A stretch of DNA of 64,000 nucleotides from Alistipes sp. (lineage in GTDB: Bacteria > Bacteroidota > Bacteroidia > Bacteroidales > Rikenellaceae), in the NCBI GenBank assembly GCA_017465575.1, contig JAFTVX010000018.1, forward strand, positions 57,747-121,746, read 5' to 3'. The position numbers and the translations under genes were made by a program. The notes under the pieces were generated by a model, which worked only from the letters and a program-made list of their open reading frames with translations, was not told where the DNA came from and searched no databases. The first letter of the stretch is position 1; each line of letters starts with the position of its first letter. This document shows, in pieces, positions 34,001 to 42,711 of the stretch.

Positions 34001-36928
34001 TTAGAATCTAAAGTAAATGTTAAGATAGTAGTTGATACCATTCATATAGAAGTACTTCGAGTCGAAGCGCGAATATGTGGTAGGCTTCTTGGTGATTACC
34101 ATCTCGCCATCAGCATTGGGGAAGATGATAGGATCAGAAAGCTTATTCAGACGCATCTGCTCGTAACCACCAGTACGGATACGCTGGTTATTAAGGATAT
34201 TGTTTACCTGAAGGCTGAAGCCGAGGGTATACTTATACTTAATACGGAAGTTCTTGCCGATGCTTGCGCTAAGAGTGTAGGCATTACCCAAGTCCTCCTG
34301 GGCACGAATCTCGTCGATAATGCCCACTACATAGGCCTTCTGACGACCAGTCTCAAGGTTATTCCAGTCGTAGATACGCTTAATCTCGTTAGCGAGATAG
34401 TCGGTACGGTACATAGGGTTCATCGAGAGGTACAGGCGGTCGTAGTAGTTGAAGTCCACCGATGCAAACCAGTTGTTAGGGCCACGGAAATTAAGACCCA
34501 CATTGATAGCGGTTTGAGGTGTGCTCTCAACCTTCATACCCTTCCAGTTAACACGGCTGTGAACGACATCTGTAGCCGAGTTGTCGATCATCTGCGTAAA
34601 TTCGGGGTTCGAGGTGTAGATATAGTCGCCAAGGCTCACTGCACCCTGCAACGACAAGCCCCAAGCAATAGGCACGCTCAAACCGAGCTCAACACCCATA
34701 TAGCGCTTATCGATACCCGACATTGCGAAGTTGGTAAACGAGCTCTGAGTATCGTCATAGAACGAGATAACCTTCGACTGGTCGAGCATCTGGGTATAGT
34801 ATGCCGAAAGACGAGCACGCACCCAAGGCAAGCGGAGGTTATAGGTAAGGTCTACGCCATAAATCTTCTCTGCATCCAAGCCTGGGGTAATCTGATTACG
34901 GGTACGAGCCGAAACAAAGGCATTGTTGAACATCGTGGGGTTCTGCATAGCCGTAGCGTTGAGCTCCAAAGAGTGAGCACCCGAGAACTGATAGCGAAGA
35001 TTTACCTTGCCCTTATATGTAAGGTTGTTAATCTTCTCCGAATTGCCCAACGAGGTCATGCCGATATTGCCATTGGCATTGCTATTCTGGAACAAGCCCT
35101 TCTCCCAAAGGCCCTCACGCCAGATAGACGAGAAGCCTACCTCGGCGCCAATATTTGCCGAGAAGCCACCTGCTGACACCTCGTACATAGCCCAGAGCTG
35201 ACCCTGGCGCACATGTGCGTAGTAGTCGTAGCCATACTTGTCGCCCTCCTTCACGGCCTGTGCCTGACCATGCTCGCGATAGTATGCCATATTGTTCTGA
35301 TACGACTCGGCATTGCTACCAAAGTCGCGCTCTGCAAACTTATCTACATCCAACCAGTAGTCGCCACCGAGCAAATCCTTAACCGTCGAGTAGTACTCGG
35401 TGCGGTTGATGCGGGCACGAACACCAGCAGTAAGTTTCGAGCCACCACGGAAGATATGGTTGAGCTGTGCAGCGAAGTTGTAGTCAATCTGGTCGGTGTG
35501 GCGCTCCTCAATCATAGCCACAGCACGATGTCCCTCGCCATAGCGATTATCTACATCGCCCATCTTGTTATCCTGAATGATGCCGTCGAAGTCGATATAG
35601 CCGTTCCAGTTGCGGGTGTACTCGATAAACTTAGCACGGTCGGTCTCGATGTCGGTCTCAGTAAACTGCAAAGGATAACCATTTGCCTCGGCAAAGTTGT
35701 TGAGCATCAAGCGACGACCCAAGCGGTCGCCATAGTACGAAGGCAACACGCGGTAGTAGTCGGGGCGTGGATCCTCACCCTTATACCAGGTAAGTGCCGA
35801 GTAGCCATTAAAGCCAAAGCGCACCGAGGTAGCCACCGATAGAGCCGTATTCTCCGATATCTGCCAGTTGTAGTTAAGCATCGCAATAGGCTCGTGCGAA
35901 CGACGAACACGGGCATTACGCTCCTTGCCTGCCTGCAAGCCGACATTGGGGTTGTAGTAGTTATTGCCCCAAAGGTCGTATGCCTCCTGTGTTGATGCCT
36001 GCTGTGCGCCACGCTGTGTGGGAGCACCCATAACCATCAACGATAGGCGATGCTTGTCGTTGAAGACCTTCTCTGCAGAAGCAAAGTAGCCGTAGGCATT
36101 GTAGTAAACGCCATTGACATAGCCGTGGTCACCCTGTCGTGTTGAGAACGAGAAGCCATACGACCAGCCGTTATCCAGCTGACCCGAAGCATAGCTTACC
36201 ATAACACGATAGCGGTAGAGCTGCATAGAGTTTACGACCGACGAACGGAAGCCCTTGCGAAGCTGCGAAGCACGGGCATTGATATTCGTAGTACCTGCCA
36301 CGCCACCCAAGCCGTAGTCCGAAGTCTGCAAGCCCGATGTGTTCTCCTGGTTGCGTGTAGCATCATTAAGACCACTCCACAACGACCAAGGACCATAGCC
36401 CGTAAGAGCATCGTTGAAGCGGATACCGTTAAGATAGACATCCTGATACTGCGAGTCGTAGCCACGAACATTGAAGCGCATCTCCGAGAAGCGGTACGAA
36501 GCAATGTTGTTGAACAAATCCTTAGATGCCGAGAGCGCCGAGGGCATAGACTGCGTATCACCCGCCGACTCCACATCGGTATCGAGCTCAGCAAATGCCG
36601 AGTCATCGACAGCAACAACTGCCGCAGGCACCATAACCACCTGCTGCATATCGTGAACAAGCTCCTTGACACGCACCATAACGCTCAACTCCTCAAATTC
36701 GGGAGCCTCGAAGCGAAGGAGGTACTGACCAGGCTCAAGACCCTCAATCAAGAACTCACCATCGCTGTTGGTCGTCGTGTTGATTGCCACGCCATCAACC
36801 GAGATTGCTACCCCACTGATTGGCTGACGGTCTTCACGCGACACGATAGTACCCTTCATACCACCCTGCTGCGCAAAGGCTGCAAAGCTAAGAAGCGTAC
36901 AAAACATTGTCAGTAAAAATCTCTTCAT
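34001..36928 (-). CDS. TonB-dependent outer-membrane receptor
   Basis: Large receptor of 975 residues. A signal peptide (to AFAQ at residue 20) is followed by a carboxypeptidase-regulatory-like domain (about 22-100, 'GTIVSREDRQPISGVAISVDG'). The plug comes next ('FSEMRFNVRGYDSQYQDVYLNGIRFND'), then a long beta-barrel of Tyr/Asn-rich strands ending in IYFRF. It resembles SusC-type architecture in having the N-terminal extension but no susD gene is adjacent. Placed in the same operon as two nucleases and OB-fold lipoproteins, it probably imports nucleic-acid fragments, nucleotides or nucleosides, energised by TonB-ExbBD. The substrate is inferred from neighbours only. Confidence 0.9.
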   Translation of the reverse strand: MKRFLLTMFCTLLSFAAFAQQGGMKGTIVSREDRQPISGVAISVDGVAINTTTNSDGEFLIEGLEPGQYLLRFEAPEFEELSVMVRVKELVHDMQQVVMVPAAVVAVDDSAFAELDTDVESAGDTQSMPSALSASKDLFNNIASYRFSEMRFNVRGYDSQYQDVYLNGIRFNDALTGYGPWSLWSGLNDATRNQENTSGLQTSDYGLGGVAGTTNINARASQLRKGFRSSVVNSMQLYRYRVMVSYASGQLDNGWSYGFSFSTRQGDHGYVNGVYYNAYGYFASAEKVFNDKHRLSLMVMGAPTQRGAQQASTQEAYDLWGNNYYNPNVGLQAGKERNARVRRSHEPIAMLNYNWQISENTALSVATSVRFGFNGYSALTWYKGEDPRPDYYRVLPSYYGDRLGRRLMLNNFAEANGYPLQFTETDIETDRAKFIEYTRNWNGYIDFDGIIQDNKMGDVDNRYGEGHRAVAMIEERHTDQIDYNFAAQLNHIFRGGSKLTAGVRARINRTEYYSTVKDLLGGDYWLDVDKFAERDFGSNAESYQNNMAYYREHGQAQAVKEGDKYGYDYYAHVRQGQLWAMYEVSAGGFSANIGAEVGFSSIWREGLWEKGLFQNSNANGNIGMTSLGNSEKINNLTYKGKVNLRYQFSGAHSLELNATAMQNPTMFNNAFVSARTRNQITPGLDAEKIYGVDLTYNLRLPWVRARLSAYYTQMLDQSKVISFYDDTQSSFTNFAMSGIDKRYMGVELGLSVPIAWGLSLQGAVSLGDYIYTSNPEFTQMIDNSATDVVHSRVNWKGMKVESTPQTAINVGLNFRGPNNWFASVDFNYYDRLYLSMNPMYRTDYLANEIKRIYDWNNLETGRQKAYVVGIIDEIRAQEDLGNAYTLSASIGKNFRIKYKYTLGFSLQVNNILNNQRIRTGGYEQMRLNKLSDPIIFPNADGEMVITKKPTTYSRFDSKYFYMNGINYYLNIYFRF

Positions 36929-36942
36929 ATATTATAAGTGTA

Positions 36943-37974
36943 TTATTTGCCGATATAGATATATACGGGGAAGTGGTCGCTAAAGCCATTCTGAAAGTCA
37001 TTCGTAACGAAGGTACGCAAGGGATAACCCTTGTATTGACCCTCCTGCTGAAGCATATACGAACGAGTGAAGATATTGCCATAGAACTTCTTGCCCTTAA
37101 TGAGGCGCAACTCACCCTCCTTGGCATTCACCAAATTCTCCGTAACGCAGATATTGTCGAACAGATTCCACGCATCCTGATATGCCAAAGTGCCGAGACC
37201 TGCACGCAACATAGCATTGTAGGGATTAAAGAAGTCGCCCTCTGTCAACTCCTTAACCTTGCCCTTAGCGCCCATAGTCTTTACAAGGCTTGCATCGGTA
37301 GCATCATCGTTGAAGTCGCCCATAACGATAACCTTGGTTGCGGGGTTATTGGCAAGAAGCGAATCCTTAATCTCGCGAATCTGCTTGGCACAAGCATCAC
37401 GCTTGAACTGCGATGCCTCCTTGCCACCAAGGCGTGAGGGCCAGTGTGAAACAAGGAAGTAGAAGGGCTCGCCATCGATTGTACCCCACATCGTAACGAG
37501 GTCACGGGTGCGGAAATCGGGCAACTCCTCAACAACAAGCTTGATATTCTCCGAGCCCTCGAGTTTGAAGACATCGGCACGATACAAGAACGCTACATCG
37601 ACACCACGGGCATCAGGTGAGTCGTAGTGGCAGATGCGGTAGTTAGCGCCCTTCAACTTGGGCTGTGAGATAAGGTCCTCAAGCACCGAACGATTCTCAA
37701 TCTCCGAAACACCGATAACGATGGGATAATCCTTCTGAATAGCGGCGATATCGAACAACACGCGCTCCATATTCGAGAGCTTCTTCTGATATTTAATCTC
37801 GTTCCACTGCTTTGCACCTTGGGGCGTAAACTCCTCGTCGTGGGTCTCGGGATCGTCGTAAATATCAAACAGGTTCTCGAGGTTGTAGAAGACCACGGTG
37901 TAGGGCTTCTCTTGTGCAATGGCCGATGCCACAACAAAGAGGGCTACACATAGCATTAAAAATTGTCGTTTCAT
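36943..37974 (-). CDS. Secreted endonuclease/exonuclease/phosphatase-family enzyme
   Basis: Exported metal-dependent phosphoesterase of 343 residues with a signal peptide to SAIAQ (residue 21). The EEP (DNase I-like) motifs are intact: YNLENLFD (Asn31, Glu33), GVSEIENR, GVDVAFLYR, SHWPS, GDFND and the terminal SDHFPV. These supply the metal-binding Glu and the catalytic Asp/His pair. The family includes DNases, phosphatases and exonucleases. In this operon a DNase or nucleotide-phosphate-removing role is likely. It starts 31 bases after the NUC1 gene and ends 14 bases before the receptor gene. Confidence 0.88.
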   Translation of the reverse strand: MKRQFLMLCVALFVVASAIAQEKPYTVVFYNLENLFDIYDDPETHDEEFTPQGAKQWNEIKYQKKLSNMERVLFDIAAIQKDYPIVIGVSEIENRSVLEDLISQPKLKGANYRICHYDSPDARGVDVAFLYRADVFKLEGSENIKLVVEELPDFRTRDLVTMWGTIDGEPFYFLVSHWPSRLGGKEASQFKRDACAKQIREIKDSLLANNPATKVIVMGDFNDDATDASLVKTMGAKGKVKELTEGDFFNPYNAMLRAGLGTLAYQDAWNLFDNICVTENLVNAKEGELRLIKGKKFYGNIFTRSYMLQQEGQYKGYPLRTFVTNDFQNGFSDHFPVYIYIGK

Positions 37975-38005
37975 ATAAAGTTTATTACAAGTTATTCATT
38001 TTAGG

Positions 38006-39208
38006 TTAGTTTACACCCCACTCCGAAGGCACAATCGTACTCTTAACCTTCTCCTCGATGCTATCGTCGAGCATAGGGAAGAAAGTAAATCCCGTCTTCT
38101 CTTCCAACTCCGAAATAGAGATGCAGTCCGCCTCGGTTATCGAGGTGTTGTCGCCCGTATTGGCGTGCTTGAGCCAAAAGACGATGCCACGCACTGCATT
38201 AGCATCTTTAACCTCGTCGATACGCAAGCCAGTATTACCCTTCTTGGTACGCAACAGAGCCTTATAGTAGTAAGTCGGCGTAGGACATACATTGCCCGAG
38301 CGGTCGGTGGTTTGGCTCTCGATTGATGAGTCGTGCTCGCCCTCGAAGTAGGCACCAGTAACGACATAGAGCGTATCGCTACAAACCATATTACGCACTC
38401 TGCCCTCCAAAACGCCCCACTTATTCTGGTTGAAGTTACCCTGCTGAGGGGTCATATTCGTAGCGTAGAAGGTCTGGTCCATCATCTCCTGCGAACACTT
38501 GCGGTCGGCAGCAGGAATCTGGTGACCACGGTCATACCAGCCGTTGTACGACTTATAGAGGTTAGCTTGGTCGGATGTGCTAACCATAGGGTCGTAGCCA
38601 AACGAGCTATAATCGCGGTCGCCCTCGCCCGACATGTGCGACGAGTGCAACGGATAGGCAACCCACAACGATGCACGCACCGAGGGGTCGAAGCAGTAGC
38701 TATAGTTGCGGGCATTATCCTTGATGCCGAGCTTGCCGTAATGGGTATTAAAGATATAGTCGTTCTCATTTTTGCAAACGGGCAACTCCGCCCACTCACG
38801 CTCCATAGCCACGCTTGTGTCGTAGCTAAGTTGTGTAAAGTAGCCAGTATATTGGTTGCCGTCAGAGAACTCAACACTTACCTCTGCTGAACGCTCCTTG
38901 CCCGACGAGTTCTTATCGAAGTAGATATAGATAACCTTATCGACGGTTGTCATGGTGTCGGTCAAAGTGGTTACTCCGCCGGTGAAGGTGGCCCAATCGC
39001 CCTCCGACTTGATGGCTACCGAATAAGCAGTACCCTGTTGTGCACGCAGCACCACAGCGCAGTTAGTCGATGTGCCCTTAACTGTCGTAGTCGTAAGTTT
39101 GGCTTCTGAGACTATCTTCTCTACCTTCACATCATCACAACCAATCGTCATAAGCGCGCATAAAGCAACGCTAAACATCACAAATATCTTCTTCACCTTA
39201 TTCAACAT
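38006..39208 (-). CDS. NUC1 DNA/RNA non-specific endonuclease lipoprotein with BACON-like domain
   Basis: Lipoprotein of 400 residues (lipobox cysteine 24, TIGC). Residues about 30-128 form a BACON-like beta-sandwich ('KSEGDWATFTG', 'ERSAEVSVEFSDG', ending in Phe-Thr-Gln). The remainder is a DNA/RNA non-specific endonuclease of the Serratia type with the catalytic DRGH at 226-229 and the metal-ligand Asn in 'NMTPQQGNFNQNKW'. Such enzymes cut single- and double-stranded DNA and RNA with a single Mg2+. Membrane anchoring suggests action at the cell surface. The hairpin at 39259-39285 precedes it in the operon mRNA. Confidence 0.92.
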   Translation of the reverse strand: MLNKVKKIFVMFSVALCALMTIGCDDVKVEKIVSEAKLTTTTVKGTSTNCAVVLRAQQGTAYSVAIKSEGDWATFTGGVTTLTDTMTTVDKVIYIYFDKNSSGKERSAEVSVEFSDGNQYTGYFTQLSYDTSVAMEREWAELPVCKNENDYIFNTHYGKLGIKDNARNYSYCFDPSVRASLWVAYPLHSSHMSGEGDRDYSSFGYDPMVSTSDQANLYKSYNGWYDRGHQIPAADRKCSQEMMDQTFYATNMTPQQGNFNQNKWGVLEGRVRNMVCSDTLYVVTGAYFEGEHDSSIESQTTDRSGNVCPTPTYYYKALLRTKKGNTGLRIDEVKDANAVRGIVFWLKHANTGDNTSITEADCISISELEEKTGFTFFPMLDDSIEEKVKSTIVPSEWGVN

Positions 39209-39258
39209 ATCTTGGTTTGGTTTTCTCTCTTCTTAATGGTTTGATTATCCCCTCGCCC

Positions 39259-39285
39259 ACTTGGGTGGGACTACCCCACCCAAGT
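39259..39285 (-). other. Stable intercistronic hairpin before the nuclease gene
   Basis: Perfect 11-bp inverted repeat ACTTGGGTGGG/CCCACCCAAGT around the loop ACTAC. It is not followed by a U run on the minus strand, so it is not a standard terminator. It lies in the 98-base gap between the OB-fold lipoprotein and the nuclease and may shield the upstream mRNA end or reduce downstream expression. Confidence 0.65.
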
Positions 39286-39306
39286 ATTCGGCAACGAGAA
39301 AAAGTT

Positions 39307-42300
39307 TTACTCGTAGTAAACAGTAAGGCTATTCATACGAACCTGTGCGCTGAGTTCAGCCACAGAGTATGATGTAGCAGCTGCAGGAAGAGTAACAGTT
39401 ACGATGCTTCCATCAACAGTTACTGTACCTGAGGTAATAGAGTTCTGCAAGTTAGTAGCATATGTACCGTTGTTACACGCAAACTCAATCTTGGTCATAG
39501 TCTTCTCACCCTCTACCTTAAGGCTTGAGCTCTTGTAAAAACGAGCAGGTGCTGAGTAGTCAGCCACATTGCTTGTTGAACTAGCCTTGTCGTTGGTGAG
39601 CTTAACGCCATTCTGCTCCCAAACCTGCTGCTCGGTAGTAAACGATGTGCGGTTAGCGACATCAGCAAAAGACAAGGTTGCTGAGTTAGCGGGAGCCTCG
39701 GGAGTCTCACCTACTACATGCGAAACATAAACACCACTACCTACCTGAGGCTCGTCGTTGTATGAAGTGCGAACACCACGCATAGTGAGCGTATCACCCT
39801 CCTTAAGACCAAGTGAGGTAAATACCTTGTTACCATCAGCATCGTAGATACCATAAACATATACGGTACCTGTCTCATCCTGAAGGTCAAAGTTGCCGTA
39901 GTTGGTATTTGCTACATTCTTGATAACACCAGTAAGCTCATATACGGTGTCGCCCTCTGCTGCAGCCAAGAACTCGGCAACGGTTACCTTCTGAACCTCA
40001 CCGGGAGTAGGCTCGGGCTCGGTAGTACCGCCATCAGCAGCGGTAACCTCCGAAATCATAGTATTTACATACTTGCCACCAGAGAAGCCAATAGTCCAAC
40101 CCTTAACCAAGATCTTCTGACCATCCAACGATGCATCAACAGTACCCTCGATAACATATGCCAACGAGCCAACAGCGGTAGCAGCGCCATCAACGGTAAC
40201 ATTGTAGTAGTAGCCGCTGATTGCCAAAGTACCAGTGTACTCAACATACTGGATAACGGGGTTAGAGAGGTAAGCATCCATAGCAGCGCCGTCCATTACG
40301 GTAGCCGTAGGATATGTGTACGATGTCGAGCCAGTAACGGTTACGGTAGGAGTAGCTACCTGACGCAAACCACCATAAGTAGCCATAGCACCCTCTACCT
40401 TTACAACATCGCCAACCTTGGCGTCAACAGCAGAGCCAACATATACGAGCAACTTGCCAGTAGCATCCTCTACCAATACACCACGCGAGTAAACACCGAT
40501 AACGGTAGCGTTCTCGATAACGATAGCAGTATTATCAGCAGCAGCGATAGCCTCAGCAACGGTTACAGTACCCTCGGGAGTAACTGGATTCTCGGGCTCA
40601 TCGTTGCCACCCTCGTCGTTAATAGGCTCATCGGTAAGCTTAACACCGCAAACGATAGCACGAGCGTAAGAGATAGTAGCATCAGCCGAAGTAAGCTCGA
40701 AGTTAGCATCTGTAGAGAACTCGATAGTCGAAGTCTCCTTCAAACCAGAAAGCTTAACAGAGTAGTGGTCTGAATCAGCAAAAGTCAAAGCGGTAAAAGG
40801 AGGATTGCCAGTTGCGCCATCGTTAGGAGCAATCTCCAAAGTCTGGGTAGCACCACCATCAACACGGAAGTAGAGTTTTGCATCGCCACCCTTCCAAGCA
40901 ACAGCATAGAGGTTGAGATACTTATCGCCAGATACGCCTACAGCAGCCGATGTGAACAAACCAGTCTGCTTGCCCTTACCAAGCTTGAAACCAGTTGCGG
41001 CAGAACCATCGATAGTGGTTGTGCCAAGGCTGTAAACAGCATTTGTTGAGTCATCGGTTGAGCATACGAATGCAACATCCGAAGCATAGGGACCCTCTGC
41101 AGGCTCGGGAGTAGGCTCCTCGCCACCCTCACCAGGAACCAACGATACGAAGATAGCATCCTTACCCTGAGGAGTGCCGTTGTATGATGTACGAACGGTC
41201 TGAACGGTGATAGTGTCGCCTACCTTTGCGCCAGACTCTGCCCAGTACTTCTGCTCGCCAGTGGGAGAGCTAAGACCGTAGATAAGAACCTCACCAGTAC
41301 CATCGTTAAGGTAGAAGTTACCGTATGTGGTATTGGTTACATTGGTAATCTCACCAGTAAGCTCGTAAACGGTAGAGTCCTCAGCAGCCTCCAAAAACTC
41401 AGCAACGGTTACCTTCTTAACCTCTACGGGCTCGGGAGCCTCTACATTGTCGAGGTCGATAGCCTGACCACCGTTACCTGTGTAGAGCTTAACATCGTCG
41501 AGACGATATACGCTTGCTACATCAGCAGCAAACTTGAGGTAGAGAGTCTCGGGAACAGCGTTCAAAGTGAACTCTGCGGTAGCCACATTCCAACGACCGC
41601 CCTCGGTACCTGCGAAGGTGTACTCCTTAATCTCAACCCAGCCGTTGCCGTCCTTCGAAGCGTAGATATGGAACTCCTCGTTCTTAAATGTGCTATCGCC
41701 ATCCTGAGTATACTTCTCCGAACCGAAGGTAAGCTTAAGGTTAGTCTGTCCCTCAGCCAAGGTGATGTTGTTCACCTGGAAGTAAGCCGATGAGCCGAAG
41801 AAGATGTTGTTAGAGCCCGAACCAGCATAGTCAGAGTACTGGCTATCAGATGTAGAGTTAGCACGAACCGAAACACCCTTACCCGAGTAGGTTACATTAT
41901 CCGAAGCAGGACCCTCAGCATTAGCGAACTGGGGAAACTGGTCGATGTAGGGCCAAGATGAGCCAGAGCCATAGGTATTGGTTGCCTCCTCACCATCGAA
42001 GTTATCGCCATAGAGCAACTCCTCCTCTACGGTAGGAGTCTCGCTTGCAGACTGCGATACGGTAATCTTCTTGGTATCCCAGTTGCCATACTCCTTGTGG
42101 AGAGCAATAACCTTAACGATAGCGGTACGCACAGCGCCCGACTCGTTCATAGCAACTGCAACGGTAAGTGTAGCATCACCCTTACCAGCAGCGGGGGTAA
42201 CAGTAAGCCAGTCGGCATCGTCAACCTCGACCTTCCAGTCGGCATTGGCGGTAAGCTCGACACTCTGGCTACCCTCCTCCATCGTAAAGTTCAATGATGT

Positions 42301-42426
42301 AGCAGAAACCTCCACCTTGGGGTCTGCAACAACATCATCGCCCTTATCCTCGCAAGCTACAAAGCCAAGAGCAGAGCCCAAGACCATAGCTACGGCGAAG
42401 AAAGACTTGAAAAGTTTGTTTGCCAT
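39307..42426 (-). CDS. Large surface lipoprotein with BACON domain and YhcR-type OB folds
   Basis: Lipoprotein of 1039 residues (lipobox cysteine 25, FVAC). Visible parts in order: BACON domain (about 37-127); a discoidin/anchor-like beta-sandwich (138-318); an OB-like domain (338-430); a second beta-sandwich (450-598); further OB-like domains (620-700 and 726-792); another (812-905); and a C-terminal beta domain (915-1039). The first and last OB domains are close copies of each other (VAEFL, VYELTG, NYGNF/TYGNF, then RTSYN). OB folds of this type occur in the B. subtilis nuclease YhcR and bind nucleic acid. No catalytic motif is seen, so binding of DNA or RNA at the surface is the likely task. 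It is the first gene of the operon. Confidence 0.8.
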   Translation of the reverse strand: MANKLFKSFFAVAMVLGSALGFVACEDKGDDVVADPKVEVSATSLNFTMEEGSQSVELTANADWKVEVDDADWLTVTPAAGKGDATLTVAVAMNESGAVRTAIVKVIALHKEYGNWDTKKITVSQSASETPTVEEELLYGDNFDGEEATNTYGSGSSWPYIDQFPQFANAEGPASDNVTYSGKGVSVRANSTSDSQYSDYAGSGSNNIFFGSSAYFQVNNITLAEGQTNLKLTFGSEKYTQDGDSTFKNEEFHIYASKDGNGWVEIKEYTFAGTEGGRWNVATAEFTLNAVPETLYLKFAADVASVYRLDDVKLYTGNGGQAIDLDNVEAPEPVEVKKVTVAEFLEAAEDSTVYELTGEITNVTNTTYGNFYLNDGTGEVLIYGLSSPTGEQKYWAESGAKVGDTITVQTVRTSYNGTPQGKDAIFVSLVPGEGGEEPTPEPAEGPYASDVAFVCSTDDSTNAVYSLGTTTIDGSAATGFKLGKGKQTGLFTSAAVGVSGDKYLNLYAVAWKGGDAKLYFRVDGGATQTLEIAPNDGATGNPPFTALTFADSDHYSVKLSGLKETSTIEFSTDANFELTSADATISYARAIVCGVKLTDEPINDEGGNDEPENPVTPEGTVTVAEAIAAADNTAIVIENATVIGVYSRGVLVEDATGKLLVYVGSAVDAKVGDVVKVEGAMATYGGLRQVATPTVTVTGSTSYTYPTATVMDGAAMDAYLSNPVIQYVEYTGTLAISGYYYNVTVDGAATAVGSLAYVIEGTVDASLDGQKILVKGWTIGFSGGKYVNTMISEVTAADGGTTEPEPTPGEVQKVTVAEFLAAAEGDTVYELTGVIKNVANTNYGNFDLQDETGTVYVYGIYDADGNKVFTSLGLKEGDTLTMRGVRTSYNDEPQVGSGVYVSHVVGETPEAPANSATLSFADVANRTSFTTEQQVWEQNGVKLTNDKASSTSNVADYSAPARFYKSSSLKVEGEKTMTKIEFACNNGTYATNLQNSITSGTVTVDGSIVTVTLPAAATSYSVAELSAQVRMNSLTVYYE

Positions 42427-42520
42427 AATGTTTTGTTTTTTAATGGTTTATAAAAATATTTGGTTGTTTTGTTAAAACCGTATTTCGCTTATTGTGCTAT
42501 TTTACACATTAAGTCAACCA

Positions 42521-42528
42521 CAAATATA
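42521..42528 (-). promoter_or_regulatory. -7 box of the nucleic-acid locus
   Basis: Minus-strand TATATTTG, 94 bases before the ATG of the first gene at 42426. The region upstream is extremely AT-rich and no firm -33 element can be singled out. Confidence 0.5.
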
Positions 42529-42558
42529 GGGCTAAATAGTCAAACAAAAAAATATAAA

Positions 42559-42619
42559 GTGATAAAAAATTCGTTAAATTTTTATTACACGAAATTTTCA
42601 CACTTATCACAAGTGATAA
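42559..42619. promoter_or_regulatory. Candidate operator: GTGATAA half-sites
   Basis: GTGATAA occurs at 42559-42565 and 42613-42619, and its complement TTATCAC at 42604-42610. The last two form a perfect palindrome with a two-base centre. The sites lie between the divergent promoters of the OB-fold lipoprotein and ruvB, where a regulator could act on the former. No regulator gene is nearby, so this is only suggestive. Confidence 0.35.
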
Positions 42620-42633
42620 TATATAACTAAAAG

Positions 42634-42664
42634 TTGCGTATTTCGATGTAAAATTGTATATTTG
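42634..42664 (+). promoter_or_regulatory. Bacteroidota-type promoter of ruvB
   Basis: TTG at 42634-42636, a 20-base gap and TATATTTG at 42657-42664, 47 bases before the ATG at 42712. Confidence 0.75.
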
Positions 42665-42711
42665 CAAAAGAATAAAAAAGGTTGATTTACCACTATACTT
42701 TTTTGCTCACT

